Shown one piece after another: positions 1 to 6,320 of a DNA stretch of 13,671 nt. Each line of letters begins with the position of its first letter. Positions within the stretch are counted from its first letter, which is position 1. A model generated the notes under the pieces. The model saw nothing but the letters and a program-made list of their open reading frames with translations. It made no database searches and had not been told where the DNA came from. The position numbers and the translations under genes are program-made. Origin of the DNA: Thermoprotei archaeon (GTDB lineage Archaea > Thermoproteota > Thermoprotei > Thermofilales > Thermofilaceae); NCBI GenBank assembly GCA_003649495.1, contig QMRZ01000031.1:1-13671 (forward strand), in the 5' to 3' direction.

Positions 1-416
1 ATCCCCACCTTCTCCACGTACTCTTTTAAGGCCCTCGAGTCGGCTCTAAACCTCATGGTGAGCCCTATCAAGAGGGCTCTGCCATACTTCCTGCTCGCCT
101 CATACATCTCCTTAACTTGGCGAGCCGTTATAGCCGGCGGCTTCTCGCAGAGCACGTGCTTGCCCTCTTTCAGGGCATTTACTGTCATCTCATGGTGCAG
201 GTAGTTAGGTGTAGCCACTACGACGGCGTCCAAGTCGCTACGAGCTATTAAGTCGTGGTAATCAGTATAGAGGTGTTCGACTCCAAACTCACTCTTCACA
301 TACTTCAGCTCCTTCTCATCTATGTCACAGGCAGCGACTACCTCAGCCCCTATCCTCTTTAAATTACGTATGTGTATCTTGCCTATGGACCCGCAACCTA
401 TTACCCCCACTCTCAA
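1..416 (-). CDS. Gfo/Idh/MocA-family NAD(P)-dependent sugar dehydrogenase, N-terminal part (runs off the left edge)
   Basis: The minus-strand reading from TTG at 416 stays open to the window edge, giving 138 codons; the C-terminal substrate-binding half lies outside. Seen: a Rossmann fold starting at the first residues with the dinucleotide motif G7-x-G9-x-x-G12, an acidic cluster D31-I-D33 after beta-2, the segment VVVATPNYLHHE (about 65-76), and the family hallmark E91-K92-P93 followed by a second conserved helix and a TMRFR segment near 120-124. Family knowledge: these cytoplasmic enzymes oxidise, reduce or epimerise sugars and inositols using NAD(P), and EKP contributes the catalytic lysine. 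The substrate cannot be told from this half. The start is TTG 416 or GTG 410; TTG is preferred because a TATA-like box lies about 35 nt upstream and the fold begins immediately. It is divergent from the ECF transporter gene, with candidate operator repeats between them. The family call is confident; the specific function is unknown. Confidence 0.9.
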   Translation of the reverse strand, partial: MRVGVIGCGSIGKIHIRNLKRIGAEVVAACDIDEKELKYVKSEFGVEHLYTDYHDLIARSDLDAVVVATPNYLHHEMTVNALKEGKHVLCEKPPAITARQVKEMYEASRKYGRALLIGLTMRFRADSRALKEYVEKVG

Positions 417-434
417 GGTGCCGCCCCTGTAAGG

Positions 435-449
435 AGTTTGATCCAAACT
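435..449. promoter_or_regulatory. Candidate operator: inverted repeat AGTTTG-ATC-CAAACT
   Basis: Two perfect 6-bp arms are separated by 3 bp. The repeat lies between the predicted TATA box and the start of the minus-strand dehydrogenase gene. Archaeal repressors often bind dyads that overlap or follow the TATA box, so its placement fits an operator. No cognate regulator can be assigned, and 6-bp arms can arise by chance. Confidence 0.35.
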
Positions 450-455
450 TTATAG
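448..455 (-). promoter_or_regulatory. Predicted TATA box of the Gfo/Idh/MocA gene
   Basis: On the minus strand the sequence reads CTATAAAG. Archaeal transcription would start about 25-27 nt downstream, near 425, leaving a leader of about 10 nt before TTG 416. The inverted repeat at 435-449 directly abuts and overlaps the downstream end of this box, where a bound repressor would block polymerase. Confidence 0.55.
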
Positions 456-500
456 GTTACCGCTATCAATTACTGTTAGAACTGTTTAGCTATTAACACA

Positions 501-511
501 TAATATTTAAA
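501..511 (+). promoter_or_regulatory. Predicted TATA box of the ECF transporter gene
   Basis: The AT-rich TAATATTTAAA is centred about 29 nt before GTG 535, the distance expected for leaderless initiation. Upstream at 472-489 are two tandem near-copies of a 9-bp unit (ACTGTTAGA, ACTGTTTAG), which may be part of the control of this divergent region. Confidence 0.6.
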
Positions 512-534
512 CCATTCACACAGGTAGACCCTCT

Positions 535-1332
535 GTGAGGACGTCTGAGATCTCGAGGAGAGTCGCGTTCACAAGCTTAGGAGCTGCGCTCTACGCTATA
601 GGCGCCTACGCGACTGCTTACATTGAAAGCCCGTGGGGGATGGGGCAGTTTAGACCGGCGGTCATCATACCCAGTATATTTGCTATACTATTCGGGCCGT
701 GGGTTGGTGGAGTTAGTGGGGCGGTAGGCACACTGATAGCTGACTCCGTTAAGCACGGCACCCTCTACATCCCTAGCCTAATAGCAGCTGTGCCCGCCAA
801 CTTCCTAGCTTTCTACCTATTAGGCGCTCTGCTCAGGGGGAGGTTCAGGTGGCCGAGGTTCATAGCTGCATCTGTACTCTCCCTAGCTACAGGTAACGTA
901 CTGTGCGCTGTGCTGTACACCTCTTACAAGTCACTAATAGGCGTGCTGCCTCCACAGCTCGTACCAGGCTTGATCACTGGGCTGAGCTTATGGTGGTTTG
1001 CAACAATGGTGCCTTTCCAGCTCCTCGCATTACCACCTGTGCTCAAGGTTATAGTGAGCACACTCCCATCTCTTGCACCTCTGGACGTCAGGGAGGAATG
1101 CGTGAGTGGTAGCACTCCTAAGAGGGAGATGATAGCTACCCTGTGCCTCACAGGAGCATTAATGATCATTGTGGGCCTAGCAGTTCTCCTTTCACAGAGT
1201 GTTGCATCGTTCTTCGTCGGAGCGCTCAGCCCCGGCCTCAGAGAGATGGTAAAATCCCTAGTCGCGGCCATGTTCTCGGCTACTGGCGTGATGCTGATAG
1301 TCGCTAGCGCGTTCATAGCAATCCTTAAGTGA
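535..1332 (+). CDS. ECF-type transporter substrate-binding (S) component, integral membrane protein
   Basis: A 265-aa, very hydrophobic protein with a short basic N-terminus (RTSEISRR). Seen: membrane segments at about 10-30, 42-68, 79-99, 107-130, 140-170, and an additional pair at about 199-222 and 238-262. The stretch WGMGQFRPAVIIPSIFAILFG (34-54), then GPWVGGVSGAVGTLIAD (54-70), matches the arrangement of archaeal ECF S components: a small-residue helix 1, then a glycine-rich helix packing against helix 1. Family knowledge: S components bind a vitamin, metal or other micronutrient and dock on a shared EcfT-EcfA-EcfA' module. No ATPase or EcfT gene is in the window. S components are usually about 160-220 aa, so the last 70 or so residues are an extension of unknown role. 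The start GTG is chosen from the TATA spacing. The substrate is unknown. Confidence 0.75.
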   Translation: MRTSEISRRVAFTSLGAALYAIGAYATAYIESPWGMGQFRPAVIIPSIFAILFGPWVGGVSGAVGTLIADSVKHGTLYIPSLIAAVPANFLAFYLLGALLRGRFRWPRFIAASVLSLATGNVLCAVLYTSYKSLIGVLPPQLVPGLITGLSLWWFATMVPFQLLALPPVLKVIVSTLPSLAPLDVREECVSGSTPKREMIATLCLTGALMIIVGLAVLLSQSVASFFVGALSPGLREMVKSLVAAMFSATGVMLIVASAFIAILK

Positions 1333-1352
1333 GCTTCCTAGAGCGATCAGAG

Positions 1353-1366
1353 AGGCTTATTAGCCT
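1353..1366 (+). promoter_or_regulatory. Predicted TATA box of the small membrane protein gene, set inside a short inverted repeat
   Basis: The sequence AGGCT-TATT-AGCCT has two perfect 5-bp arms around a TTATTA core. The core is centred about 21 nt before TTG 1381 and 27 nt before GTG 1387, so its spacing favours GTG 1387 as a leaderless start. Without it, the gene would have to be read through from the ECF gene, which ends 48 nt upstream of 1381. Confidence 0.35.
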
Positions 1367-1380
1367 TTAGATCCACATGA

Positions 1381-1626
1381 TTGGCAGTGAAGCCTAGGAT
1401 CGGGTGGCTCGACTCCGCGGCTATAATGATAGTAGTGTTCCTCTTCATCAGTATTCCACTGTTGGCCTTCATCCTGGTGGTAAGTGGCTACGGAGTCGCC
1501 TCATCGATAGCTCGATATGCTCTCACCGGTGATAGGAGCGAGCTTATCGCCGCATCGCTCTGGCTAGTCGCATTCTTCGCAACGGCTCTCGCCATGTGGT
1601 ACGTGGTTAAGTGGCATAGATCCTAG
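1381..1626 (+). CDS. Small two-helix membrane protein, unknown function
   Basis: An 81-aa protein not recognised as a named family. Two long hydrophobic helices are seen, at about 12-38 and 57-75, joined by a short polar hinge (TGDRSEL) and ended by a basic tail (KWHRS). It starts 48 nt after the ECF S-component stop, on the same strand, so it may be co-expressed and act as an accessory membrane subunit; this is inference only. It is far too small to be EcfT. The start is TTG 1381 or GTG 1387; the latter fits the TATA spacing. An ATG at 1377 is in another frame and stops after six codons. The stop at 1626 is one base away from the 3' end of the convergent serine hydrolase gene. Confidence 0.55.
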   Translation: MAVKPRIGWLDSAAIMIVVFLFISIPLLAFILVVSGYGVASSIARYALTGDRSELIAASLWLVAFFATALAMWYVVKWHRS

Positions 1627-1627
1627 C

Positions 1628-2734
1628 TTAATCTGAGACTACAGCGCTCATCACCACATTGTGTATCAGCCGCCTAGCTCTATTCAAGCAGCGGTTCTCC
1701 CTAGTTGGGTGAACCCTGTTAGTCAGCAATATCACGAATAGATCGTATACAGGATCTATCCACAGCGAAACCCCAGTGAAGCCTGTATGTCCATAAGCCT
1801 TAGGCGACATCAGATCGCCGCAGCTACAAGGCCTCGTGTTAAGCACCCATCCTAAGCCTCGCCGCTCGCCCAGTCCCTCTGTGTGGTTCCTCGTCGCGCA
1901 CTCCACTGATGCGGGGCTTAGCACCCTAACGCCCCCATACTCACCTCGGTTAAGCATCATCTGTGCGAAGACCGCTAAATCCTGAGCCGTGGAGAATAAG
2001 CCCGCATGGCCAGCCACTCCCCCCATGAACCAAGCATTCTCATCGTGTACCTCTCCCCTTAGTACCCGCTTCCTATACCTGCAATACTCGGTAGCTACTG
2101 CCCTCTCCCTAAGCTCCGGAGGAGGATTAAACATCGTATCCCTCATCCCGAGAGGCTTGAATACCAGCTCTCTAGCTAACCTGTCTAGGGACTCTCCAGC
2201 GACGTGCTCCAGGATCTCGCCCAACAGGATGAAGCCTAGATCGCTATAAACTACGCGCGTACCAGGCTCGTACTCAAGCTCCAGCGTGGAGATGTACCCA
2301 GCCACCTCCTCTCTCGATGTTAGAATTGAGAAGAGCGGCGCATAGGCCGGTAAACCTGAAGTGTGAGTCAGTAAATGCCAGAGCCTAACTTTATTCTTAG
2401 GGCCGCCGCTAAATGCTGGGAGATAAATCGATACGGGGTCATCGAGACTCATGAGTCCTTCCTCCACCAGCTTCAGAGCTACGGTGGTCGTGGCTACAAC
2501 CTTTGTGAGACTTGCTAAGTCGAAGAGCGCGTCTACCCTCATCTTCTCTGCATGGGGATAGAGTGAGGAGTAGCCGAATGCCTCGAGGTACGCCACCCTG
2601 CCATGCCGCGCCACTAGCAGCACAGCACCGGGGTAACAGCCCTGTTTAACATGCTCCTCCACTAGCTGGTTAAGCCTAGCTAGCTTCTCGGGGTCGAAAC
2701 CCAATGACTCAGGATCGCCTCGGGGGAGGCGCAC
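1628..2734 (-). CDS. Beta-lactamase-fold serine hydrolase (class C beta-lactamase/esterase/D-peptidase-like)
   Basis: A 368-aa protein of full family length. Seen: S75-L-T-K78 (the S-x-x-K nucleophile and lysine), Y163-S-D165 (the Y-x-N/Y-S-x tyrosine motif) and H316-T-G318 (the K-T-G-like third motif). It also has the subgroup hallmark GEVHDENAWFMGGVAGHAGLF (about 227-247) and a late LTNRVHPT segment (337-344). Family knowledge: these enzymes form an acyl-serine intermediate and act as esterases, amidases or D-amino-acid peptidases; bacterial members of the VHDEN-A-type subgroup are often linked to cell-wall recycling. Archaea lack murein, so the substrate here is probably another ester or amide, perhaps an acylated glycan (inference). 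No signal peptide is seen, so it is probably cytoplasmic. GTG 2734 is chosen because the family's conserved start (PESLGFDPEKL) follows directly and a TATA-like core lies 26 nt upstream. Confidence 0.88.
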   Translation of the reverse strand: MRLPRGDPESLGFDPEKLARLNQLVEEHVKQGCYPGAVLLVARHGRVAYLEAFGYSSLYPHAEKMRVDALFDLASLTKVVATTTVALKLVEEGLMSLDDPVSIYLPAFSGGPKNKVRLWHLLTHTSGLPAYAPLFSILTSREEVAGYISTLELEYEPGTRVVYSDLGFILLGEILEHVAGESLDRLARELVFKPLGMRDTMFNPPPELRERAVATEYCRYRKRVLRGEVHDENAWFMGGVAGHAGLFSTAQDLAVFAQMMLNRGEYGGVRVLSPASVECATRNHTEGLGERRGLGWVLNTRPCSCGDLMSPKAYGHTGFTGVSLWIDPVYDLFVILLTNRVHPTRENRCLNRARRLIHNVVMSAVVSD

Positions 2735-2751
2735 AAGCTAGAACTCACCAT

Positions 2752-2768
2752 AGCAGTAATTAACTGCT
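2752..2768. promoter_or_regulatory. Symmetric divergent promoter/operator: AGCAGT-AATTA-ACTGCT
   Basis: Perfect 6-bp arms flank an AT-rich core that reads TTAATTA-like on both strands. Its centre (2760) is 26 nt from GTG 2734 on the minus strand and 27 nt from ATG 2787 on the plus strand, which is the leaderless TATA-to-start distance for both genes. One TBP site may therefore serve both directions, with the flanking arms as a dyad operator. No other TATA-like sequence is evident in the 52-bp gap. Confidence 0.5.
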
Positions 2769-2786
2769 CCTCAAAGGTGAAGCTGC

Positions 2787-2981
2787 ATGAGCGTGGAGGA
2801 GCTGAAGAGGAGGGATCCTGAGGGATACTATGTCGTAACGGTTAAGCGTGGAGAACTCTCCAGGCTCGGGAGGCTTGTTCAAGGTGTGAGGATTGAGGAG
2901 GCTGGAGAGCTGGTGATCATAAGGACTAAGAGTAGGTCGCTCGCTAAGCTTATCCTGAGGAAACTCGGCAGGCTTATCTAA
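2787..2981 (+). CDS. Small basic protein of unknown function (64 aa)
   Basis: I do not recognise this protein. It is short, charged and basic, with a helical start (VEELKRRDPEGYY), two or three predicted beta strands (YVVTVKRG, GVRIEE, ELVIIRTKS) and a basic C-terminal helix (SLAKLILRKLGRL). This compact beta-beta-alpha character would suit a small nucleic-acid-binding or ribosome-associated protein, but no motif proves it. ATG 2787 has a GGTGA Shine-Dalgarno-like sequence about 7 nt upstream and also sits 27 nt from the shared AT-rich core. It is divergent from the serine hydrolase and 41 nt upstream of the large glycoside hydrolase. A vague likeness to ribosomal protein L38e was considered and not adopted. 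Confidence 0.6.
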   Translation: MSVEELKRRDPEGYYVVTVKRGELSRLGRLVQGVRIEEAGELVIIRTKSRSLAKLILRKLGRLI

Positions 2982-2988
2982 GCTTAGA
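2977..2988. promoter_or_regulatory. Perfect 12-bp palindrome TCTAAGCTTAGA upstream of the GH-A gene's TATA box
   Basis: The palindrome overlaps the TAA stop (2979-2981) of the 64-aa gene and ends about 5 nt before the TATA-like run at 2993-3001, in the usual place of the BRE or an upstream activator/repressor site. Wider arms AGGCTTA (2970-2976) and TAAGCCT (2999-3005) flank it, so the whole block could fold or bind a dimer. Confidence 0.35.
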
Positions 2989-2992
2989 GCGT

Positions 2993-3001
2993 TTTTATTA
3001 A
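2993..3001 (+). promoter_or_regulatory. Predicted TATA box of the GH-A glycoside hydrolase gene
   Basis: The run TTTTATTAA is centred about 26 nt before GTG 3023, consistent with leaderless transcription of the large hydrolase from its own promoter. Confidence 0.6.
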
Positions 3002-3022
3002 GCCTTGACTGATGTCTAACAT

Positions 3023-5749
3023 GTGGGGAAGAGGGGTTTAACGCTCTCCTTATTAGCCCTCCTCACAGCGATCATTACTGGGTACATGTTCCTTACAACG
3101 AGGGGAGGGGGGAAGAGGGGTACCGCAGATATGTTTGCACTCTACTTGCCGTGGGATGACTCCAGCGATACAGTGGTCAGCCTCAGCTCACGACTCCATA
3201 AGCCAGCAGGCAAGTACGGGCATGTCCACGTGGGGCCTGACGGGCACTTGTATGTAGGCAATAAGCGTGTCAAGTTTTTAGGTGTGAACATCTGTGGGAG
3301 TGCTGCATTCCCGAAAAAAGATGATGCCGAGAAGATTGCTGCAAGGTTGGCTAAGTTCGGCGTTAACTGCGTCAGGTTCCACCACATGGACGCCTTCTGG
3401 GAGAGCTTCAACATATTCGATAAGAGCTACGGCGACACCAGACACCTAAATCCTGCAGCCCTTGAGAGGCTGGACTACTTCATTGCTAAGCTGAAGGAGA
3501 ATGGGATTTACGTGGATCTCAATCTCCTGGTCTCGAGGAGGTTCAGAGCTGCAGATGGCCTACCCCCAGAGATAGAGGAGGTTGACTGGAAGGATCAGCA
3601 GGTACTGGGCTTCTTCGTCGATAAAGTTAGGCAGCTCGAGAAGGAGTATGCTAGACAGCTACTACTACACCGGAATCCGTATACTGGCATGACGTACGCT
3701 GAGGACCCGGCTGTAGCCTTCGTCGAGATAGTTAACGAGAACGGCCTGATACACTCCTGGCTGGGAGGAGTCATAGATAGGCTACCTCAGGTATTCAAGG
3801 ATGAGTTAAGAGCCAAGTGGAACGAGTGGCTGAGGAGAAAGTACGGGTCACAAGAAAGGCTGTTAGAGGCCTGGGGAGGCCGCATCCGTGTCGGCGAGGA
3901 GATGCTACTCAATGGGAGGTTTGAAGAAGATCTGGAGGGCTGGAGCGTAGAGGTTCACGATGGGGCTCAAGCATCTTACGACATAGTCGAGCTAGACGGC
4001 ATGAAAGCCTTGAGGATAGAAGTCTTGAAGAAGGGGTCCGCGAACTGGCATGTCCAGTTCAACTACCCAGGCCTCACAATTGAGGAGGGGCGGACTTACG
4101 TAGCGACCTTCATGGCCAAGTCCGATGATGAGGCCACTATTCTAGTCTCGCTTAGGCAAGCTCATGAGCCTTGGAAGGCGCTATCCAACGTTGTGGAGGT
4201 GAAGCTTACTAGGGAGTGGAGGACGTATAGGATAGCGCTAGCCGCATTAGGCTCTGACTCGAATGCTAGGCTTGATATAACTAATCTCGGCGCATTGGAG
4301 ACCACGTACTACTTCGCCAACTTCTCGTTGAAGCCCTTCACAGGTGCAGCCCTTAAGGAGGGGGAGAGTCTGGAAAGAGGGACTATTAACATCTTTACGC
4401 TATCAGAGTATTGGAGTAGGCCGCCGAGGGCTAGGAGGGACTGGATTGAGTTCCTCTGGGAGTTAGAGAGAGATTACTTCACGGACATGTATCATTTCCT
4501 TAAGAATGAGCTAGGAGTTAAAGCCCTAGTGATAGGGACGATAGCTGGCTGCAGCACGCTTAACATAATGGCAGGACTTGATGTAGTAGATACTCACGCT
4601 TACTGGCAACACCCCGTGTTCCCCGGGAGACCCTGGGACCCCAATAACTGGTACGTGATAAACGAGCCCATGGTAAACCACCCGGAGGAGGGCACTATAC
4701 CCTGGCTAGCTCTCAGGCGCGTGTATGGGAAGCCATTCACCGTGACGGAATATAATCACCCAGCACCTAACATGTACGATGCAGAGGCTTACGTCACACT
4801 AGCTACCTACGCAGCACTACAAGACTGGGATGGGATCTTTGCCTTTGACTATGGGAGCTTAAACGACTGGGATTCTAGGAGGATACGCGGATACTTCGAT
4901 ATCGATCAACATCCCGCCAAGATGGCCACTTTAATTCTAGCCCACATGATCTTCGTGAGAGGCAATGTTGAGCCAGCTCACGAGCTGATCGCGGAGGAGC
5001 TCAGTCCAGAGAGCGAGATAGAGCTGATAGCGAGGGGCAAGGTATGGGCATGGGATCTTCCCAGCGGGCGTCACTTAGGCATGAGCCCCTCTACACCCCT
5101 CATACATAGAGTAGCCATCGTGACCGGAGGAGTAGCTAAACCCCGCACAGCTACTAAACCTTCTAGCGCTAAAGGAGGAGGACCAGTCTACGAGTCTGAT
5201 AATGGCCAGGTTATCTGGAACTGTAGTGAGGGAGGAAGGGGAGTATTAGTGGTAAACACTGCTAGAACTGTGGCAATTGTAGGCTTTGGCGGTGGTAAAC
5301 ACTTTGACTTTGGGACAGTGATCATACAGCCTGGCGAGACCCTGCTAGGGGGATACGCTGTAATAGGCCTTACCGCGGTGGATGATAAGGCCTTAAGAGA
5401 GAGCCGGAGGATGCTGCTAATAGCGGTGGGCTACGTAGCCAATACTGGCATGGAAGTGAGAGAGTATGGAAGTAACAAGGTGGTTGCTAGGATAGCCCCC
5501 GGCAACGTGAGGGTAGAGACGTTTAATGGGAAGATCACGTGTAGCGGCAGCTGGGGACGAGCACCAACTCTCGTTGAGGGAGTGAGGGCTACCATAGCTA
5601 TACGAGCTGAGGGAGGGGTAGAGGTGTGGGCGCTCGATAACCTCGGCAATAGGAAGACTAGAGTGCCTGTCGACGTTAAGGGAGAGTGGGCCATCTTCAC
5701 GATAGGGCCTGAGTACGAGACTATATGGTATGAGGTGGTTAGGAAGTGA
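3023..5749 (+). CDS. Membrane-anchored clan GH-A (GH5-like) glycoside hydrolase with internal carbohydrate-binding domain
   Basis: A 908-aa protein. A basic start (GKRG) and one hydrophobic helix (6-25) give a signal or anchor, so the rest should face outside the cell. The beta/alpha barrel begins near 66 (GHVHVGPDGHLYVGNKRVKF) with the typical LGVNICG, then FGVNCVRFHHMD (112-123) and NGIYVDLNLLV (160-170). The proposed acid/base is E239 in EIVNENG, and the proposed nucleophile is E576 in FTVTEYNH. Between them, 294-438 is a beta-rich CBM4/9-like domain (LLNGRFEEDLEGW at its start, FANFSLKPF at its end), so it is inserted within the barrel. After about 640 come beta-rich domains (for example VIWNCSEGGRGVLVVNTARTVAIVGFGG, 730-757) common in related enzymes. 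It probably cleaves a beta-glycan or oligosaccharide; the exact linkage is unknown. GTG 3023 is chosen from the TATA box and signal segment; the ATG at 3021 is out of frame and stops early. Confidence 0.85.
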   Translation: MGKRGLTLSLLALLTAIITGYMFLTTRGGGKRGTADMFALYLPWDDSSDTVVSLSSRLHKPAGKYGHVHVGPDGHLYVGNKRVKFLGVNICGSAAFPKKDDAEKIAARLAKFGVNCVRFHHMDAFWESFNIFDKSYGDTRHLNPAALERLDYFIAKLKENGIYVDLNLLVSRRFRAADGLPPEIEEVDWKDQQVLGFFVDKVRQLEKEYARQLLLHRNPYTGMTYAEDPAVAFVEIVNENGLIHSWLGGVIDRLPQVFKDELRAKWNEWLRRKYGSQERLLEAWGGRIRVGEEMLLNGRFEEDLEGWSVEVHDGAQASYDIVELDGMKALRIEVLKKGSANWHVQFNYPGLTIEEGRTYVATFMAKSDDEATILVSLRQAHEPWKALSNVVEVKLTREWRTYRIALAALGSDSNARLDITNLGALETTYYFANFSLKPFTGAALKEGESLERGTINIFTLSEYWSRPPRARRDWIEFLWELERDYFTDMYHFLKNELGVKALVIGTIAGCSTLNIMAGLDVVDTHAYWQHPVFPGRPWDPNNWYVINEPMVNHPEEGTIPWLALRRVYGKPFTVTEYNHPAPNMYDAEAYVTLATYAALQDWDGIFAFDYGSLNDWDSRRIRGYFDIDQHPAKMATLILAHMIFVRGNVEPAHELIAEELSPESEIELIARGKVWAWDLPSGRHLGMSPSTPLIHRVAIVTGGVAKPRTATKPSSAKGGGPVYESDNGQVIWNCSEGGRGVLVVNTARTVAIVGFGGGKHFDFGTVIIQPGETLLGGYAVIGLTAVDDKALRESRRMLLIAVGYVANTGMEVREYGSNKVVARIAPGNVRVETFNGKITCSGSWGRAPTLVEGVRATIAIRAEGGVEVWALDNLGNRKTRVPVDVKGEWAIFTIGPEYETIWYEVVRK

Positions 5750-5797
5750 AGACTCCTGTACAGCACCCGCATAGAGGAGTTTTAGCGGGGGCGTTTG

Positions 5798-6253
5798 ATG
5801 AAGGCTGAAGAGGAGCGGGAACTACTAAGAAGAATAGAGACCAGGCTGAGGGAGATAGAGGCTAGGCTCGAGCGGCTTGAAGCAGCTATTTCACCTGGGA
5901 AGCTCGGAGGCTCGGGCTTCTCCGAAGAAGAGCTCGCAGCTGAGGCTCTCGCCTTGGTACTGAGACTATTCAGGTTTGGAGGCTCAGCTCTTGAGGCCGC
6001 CAAGGCAGTCCGGAGGCTTGCGAGAGCACGAGTATTAGCGCGCTGCATCTCGGATAGCATCTCCAGGGCTATACTAGAGGTGATCGCGATTAAAGGGCCT
6101 CTGAACATTTCTACCTTAACGCTAGAGCTTAGGAGGTATAGGGGGAGGGCTTCACGTAGGATAGTTTCAGCCAGGGTTAGGGAGATGGCTGAGAAGGGGC
6201 TTGTTAAAGTGACGGTTAAGGGTAGGGAGAAGGTGGTCGACCTGCCCGATTAA
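5798..6253 (+). CDS. Coiled-coil plus winged-helix protein, probable DNA-binding regulator
   Basis: A 151-aa protein from ATG 5798 (TTG 5795 is an alternative) with a G-rich ribosome-binding-like run GCGGGGGCG just upstream. Seen: an N-terminal heptad-like coiled coil rich in R/E/L (about 3-34), a glycine-rich link (GKLGGSGF), a middle helical region (about 45-80), and a C-terminal winged-helix-like unit. In that unit, ISRAILEVIAIKGPLNISTLTLELRRY is followed by the recognition-helix-like SRRIVSARVREMAEKGLV and a wing-like VKVTVKGREKVVDLP. Family-level similarity to archaeal MarR/ArsR-style folds suggests a dimeric DNA-binding regulator acting on nearby genes, but no named family is recognised. 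It begins 48 nt after the GH-A enzyme; no clear TATA box was found, so it may be transcribed with that gene. It is the only regulator candidate in the window. Confidence 0.65.
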   Translation: MKAEEERELLRRIETRLREIEARLERLEAAISPGKLGGSGFSEEELAAEALALVLRLFRFGGSALEAAKAVRRLARARVLARCISDSISRAILEVIAIKGPLNISTLTLELRRYRGRASRRIVSARVREMAEKGLVKVTVKGREKVVDLPD

Positions 6254-6279
6254 CGTGAGTGAGTTCTGACCACCAACTA

Positions 6280-6300
6280 CACTGAATCTTTAACTCAGTG
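6280..6300. promoter_or_regulatory. TATA box flanked by inverted repeat CACTGA-N9-TCAGTG
   Basis: The 9-bp spacer (6286-6294) contains the TATA-like TCTTTAAC, centred about 28 nt before GTG 6318 and 31 nt before ATG 6321. The two perfect 6-bp arms thus bracket the promoter core of the next two genes. The nearest DNA-binding candidate is the winged-helix gene ending 26 nt upstream, so autoregulation of the cluster is possible (inference). Confidence 0.4.
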
Positions 6301-6320
6301 GACGATGATTCATTAACGTG

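Noticed and set aside
924..1316. Long minus-strand open frame opposite the ECF gene
   Set aside because: It is a shadow of the transporter gene, with no promoter and no recognisable protein; the plus-strand reading has clear membrane helices and family motifs.
2690..2705. tRNA T-loop-like GGGTCGAAACCC
   Set aside because: It lies within the serine hydrolase coding sequence (family-conserved GFDPEKL region on the minus strand), and no cloverleaf or partner arms are nearby.
2787..2981. Ribosomal protein L38e identity for the 64-aa protein
   Set aside because: Only a vague pattern of strand and basic helix is shared; the typical L38e core residues are not aligned convincingly.
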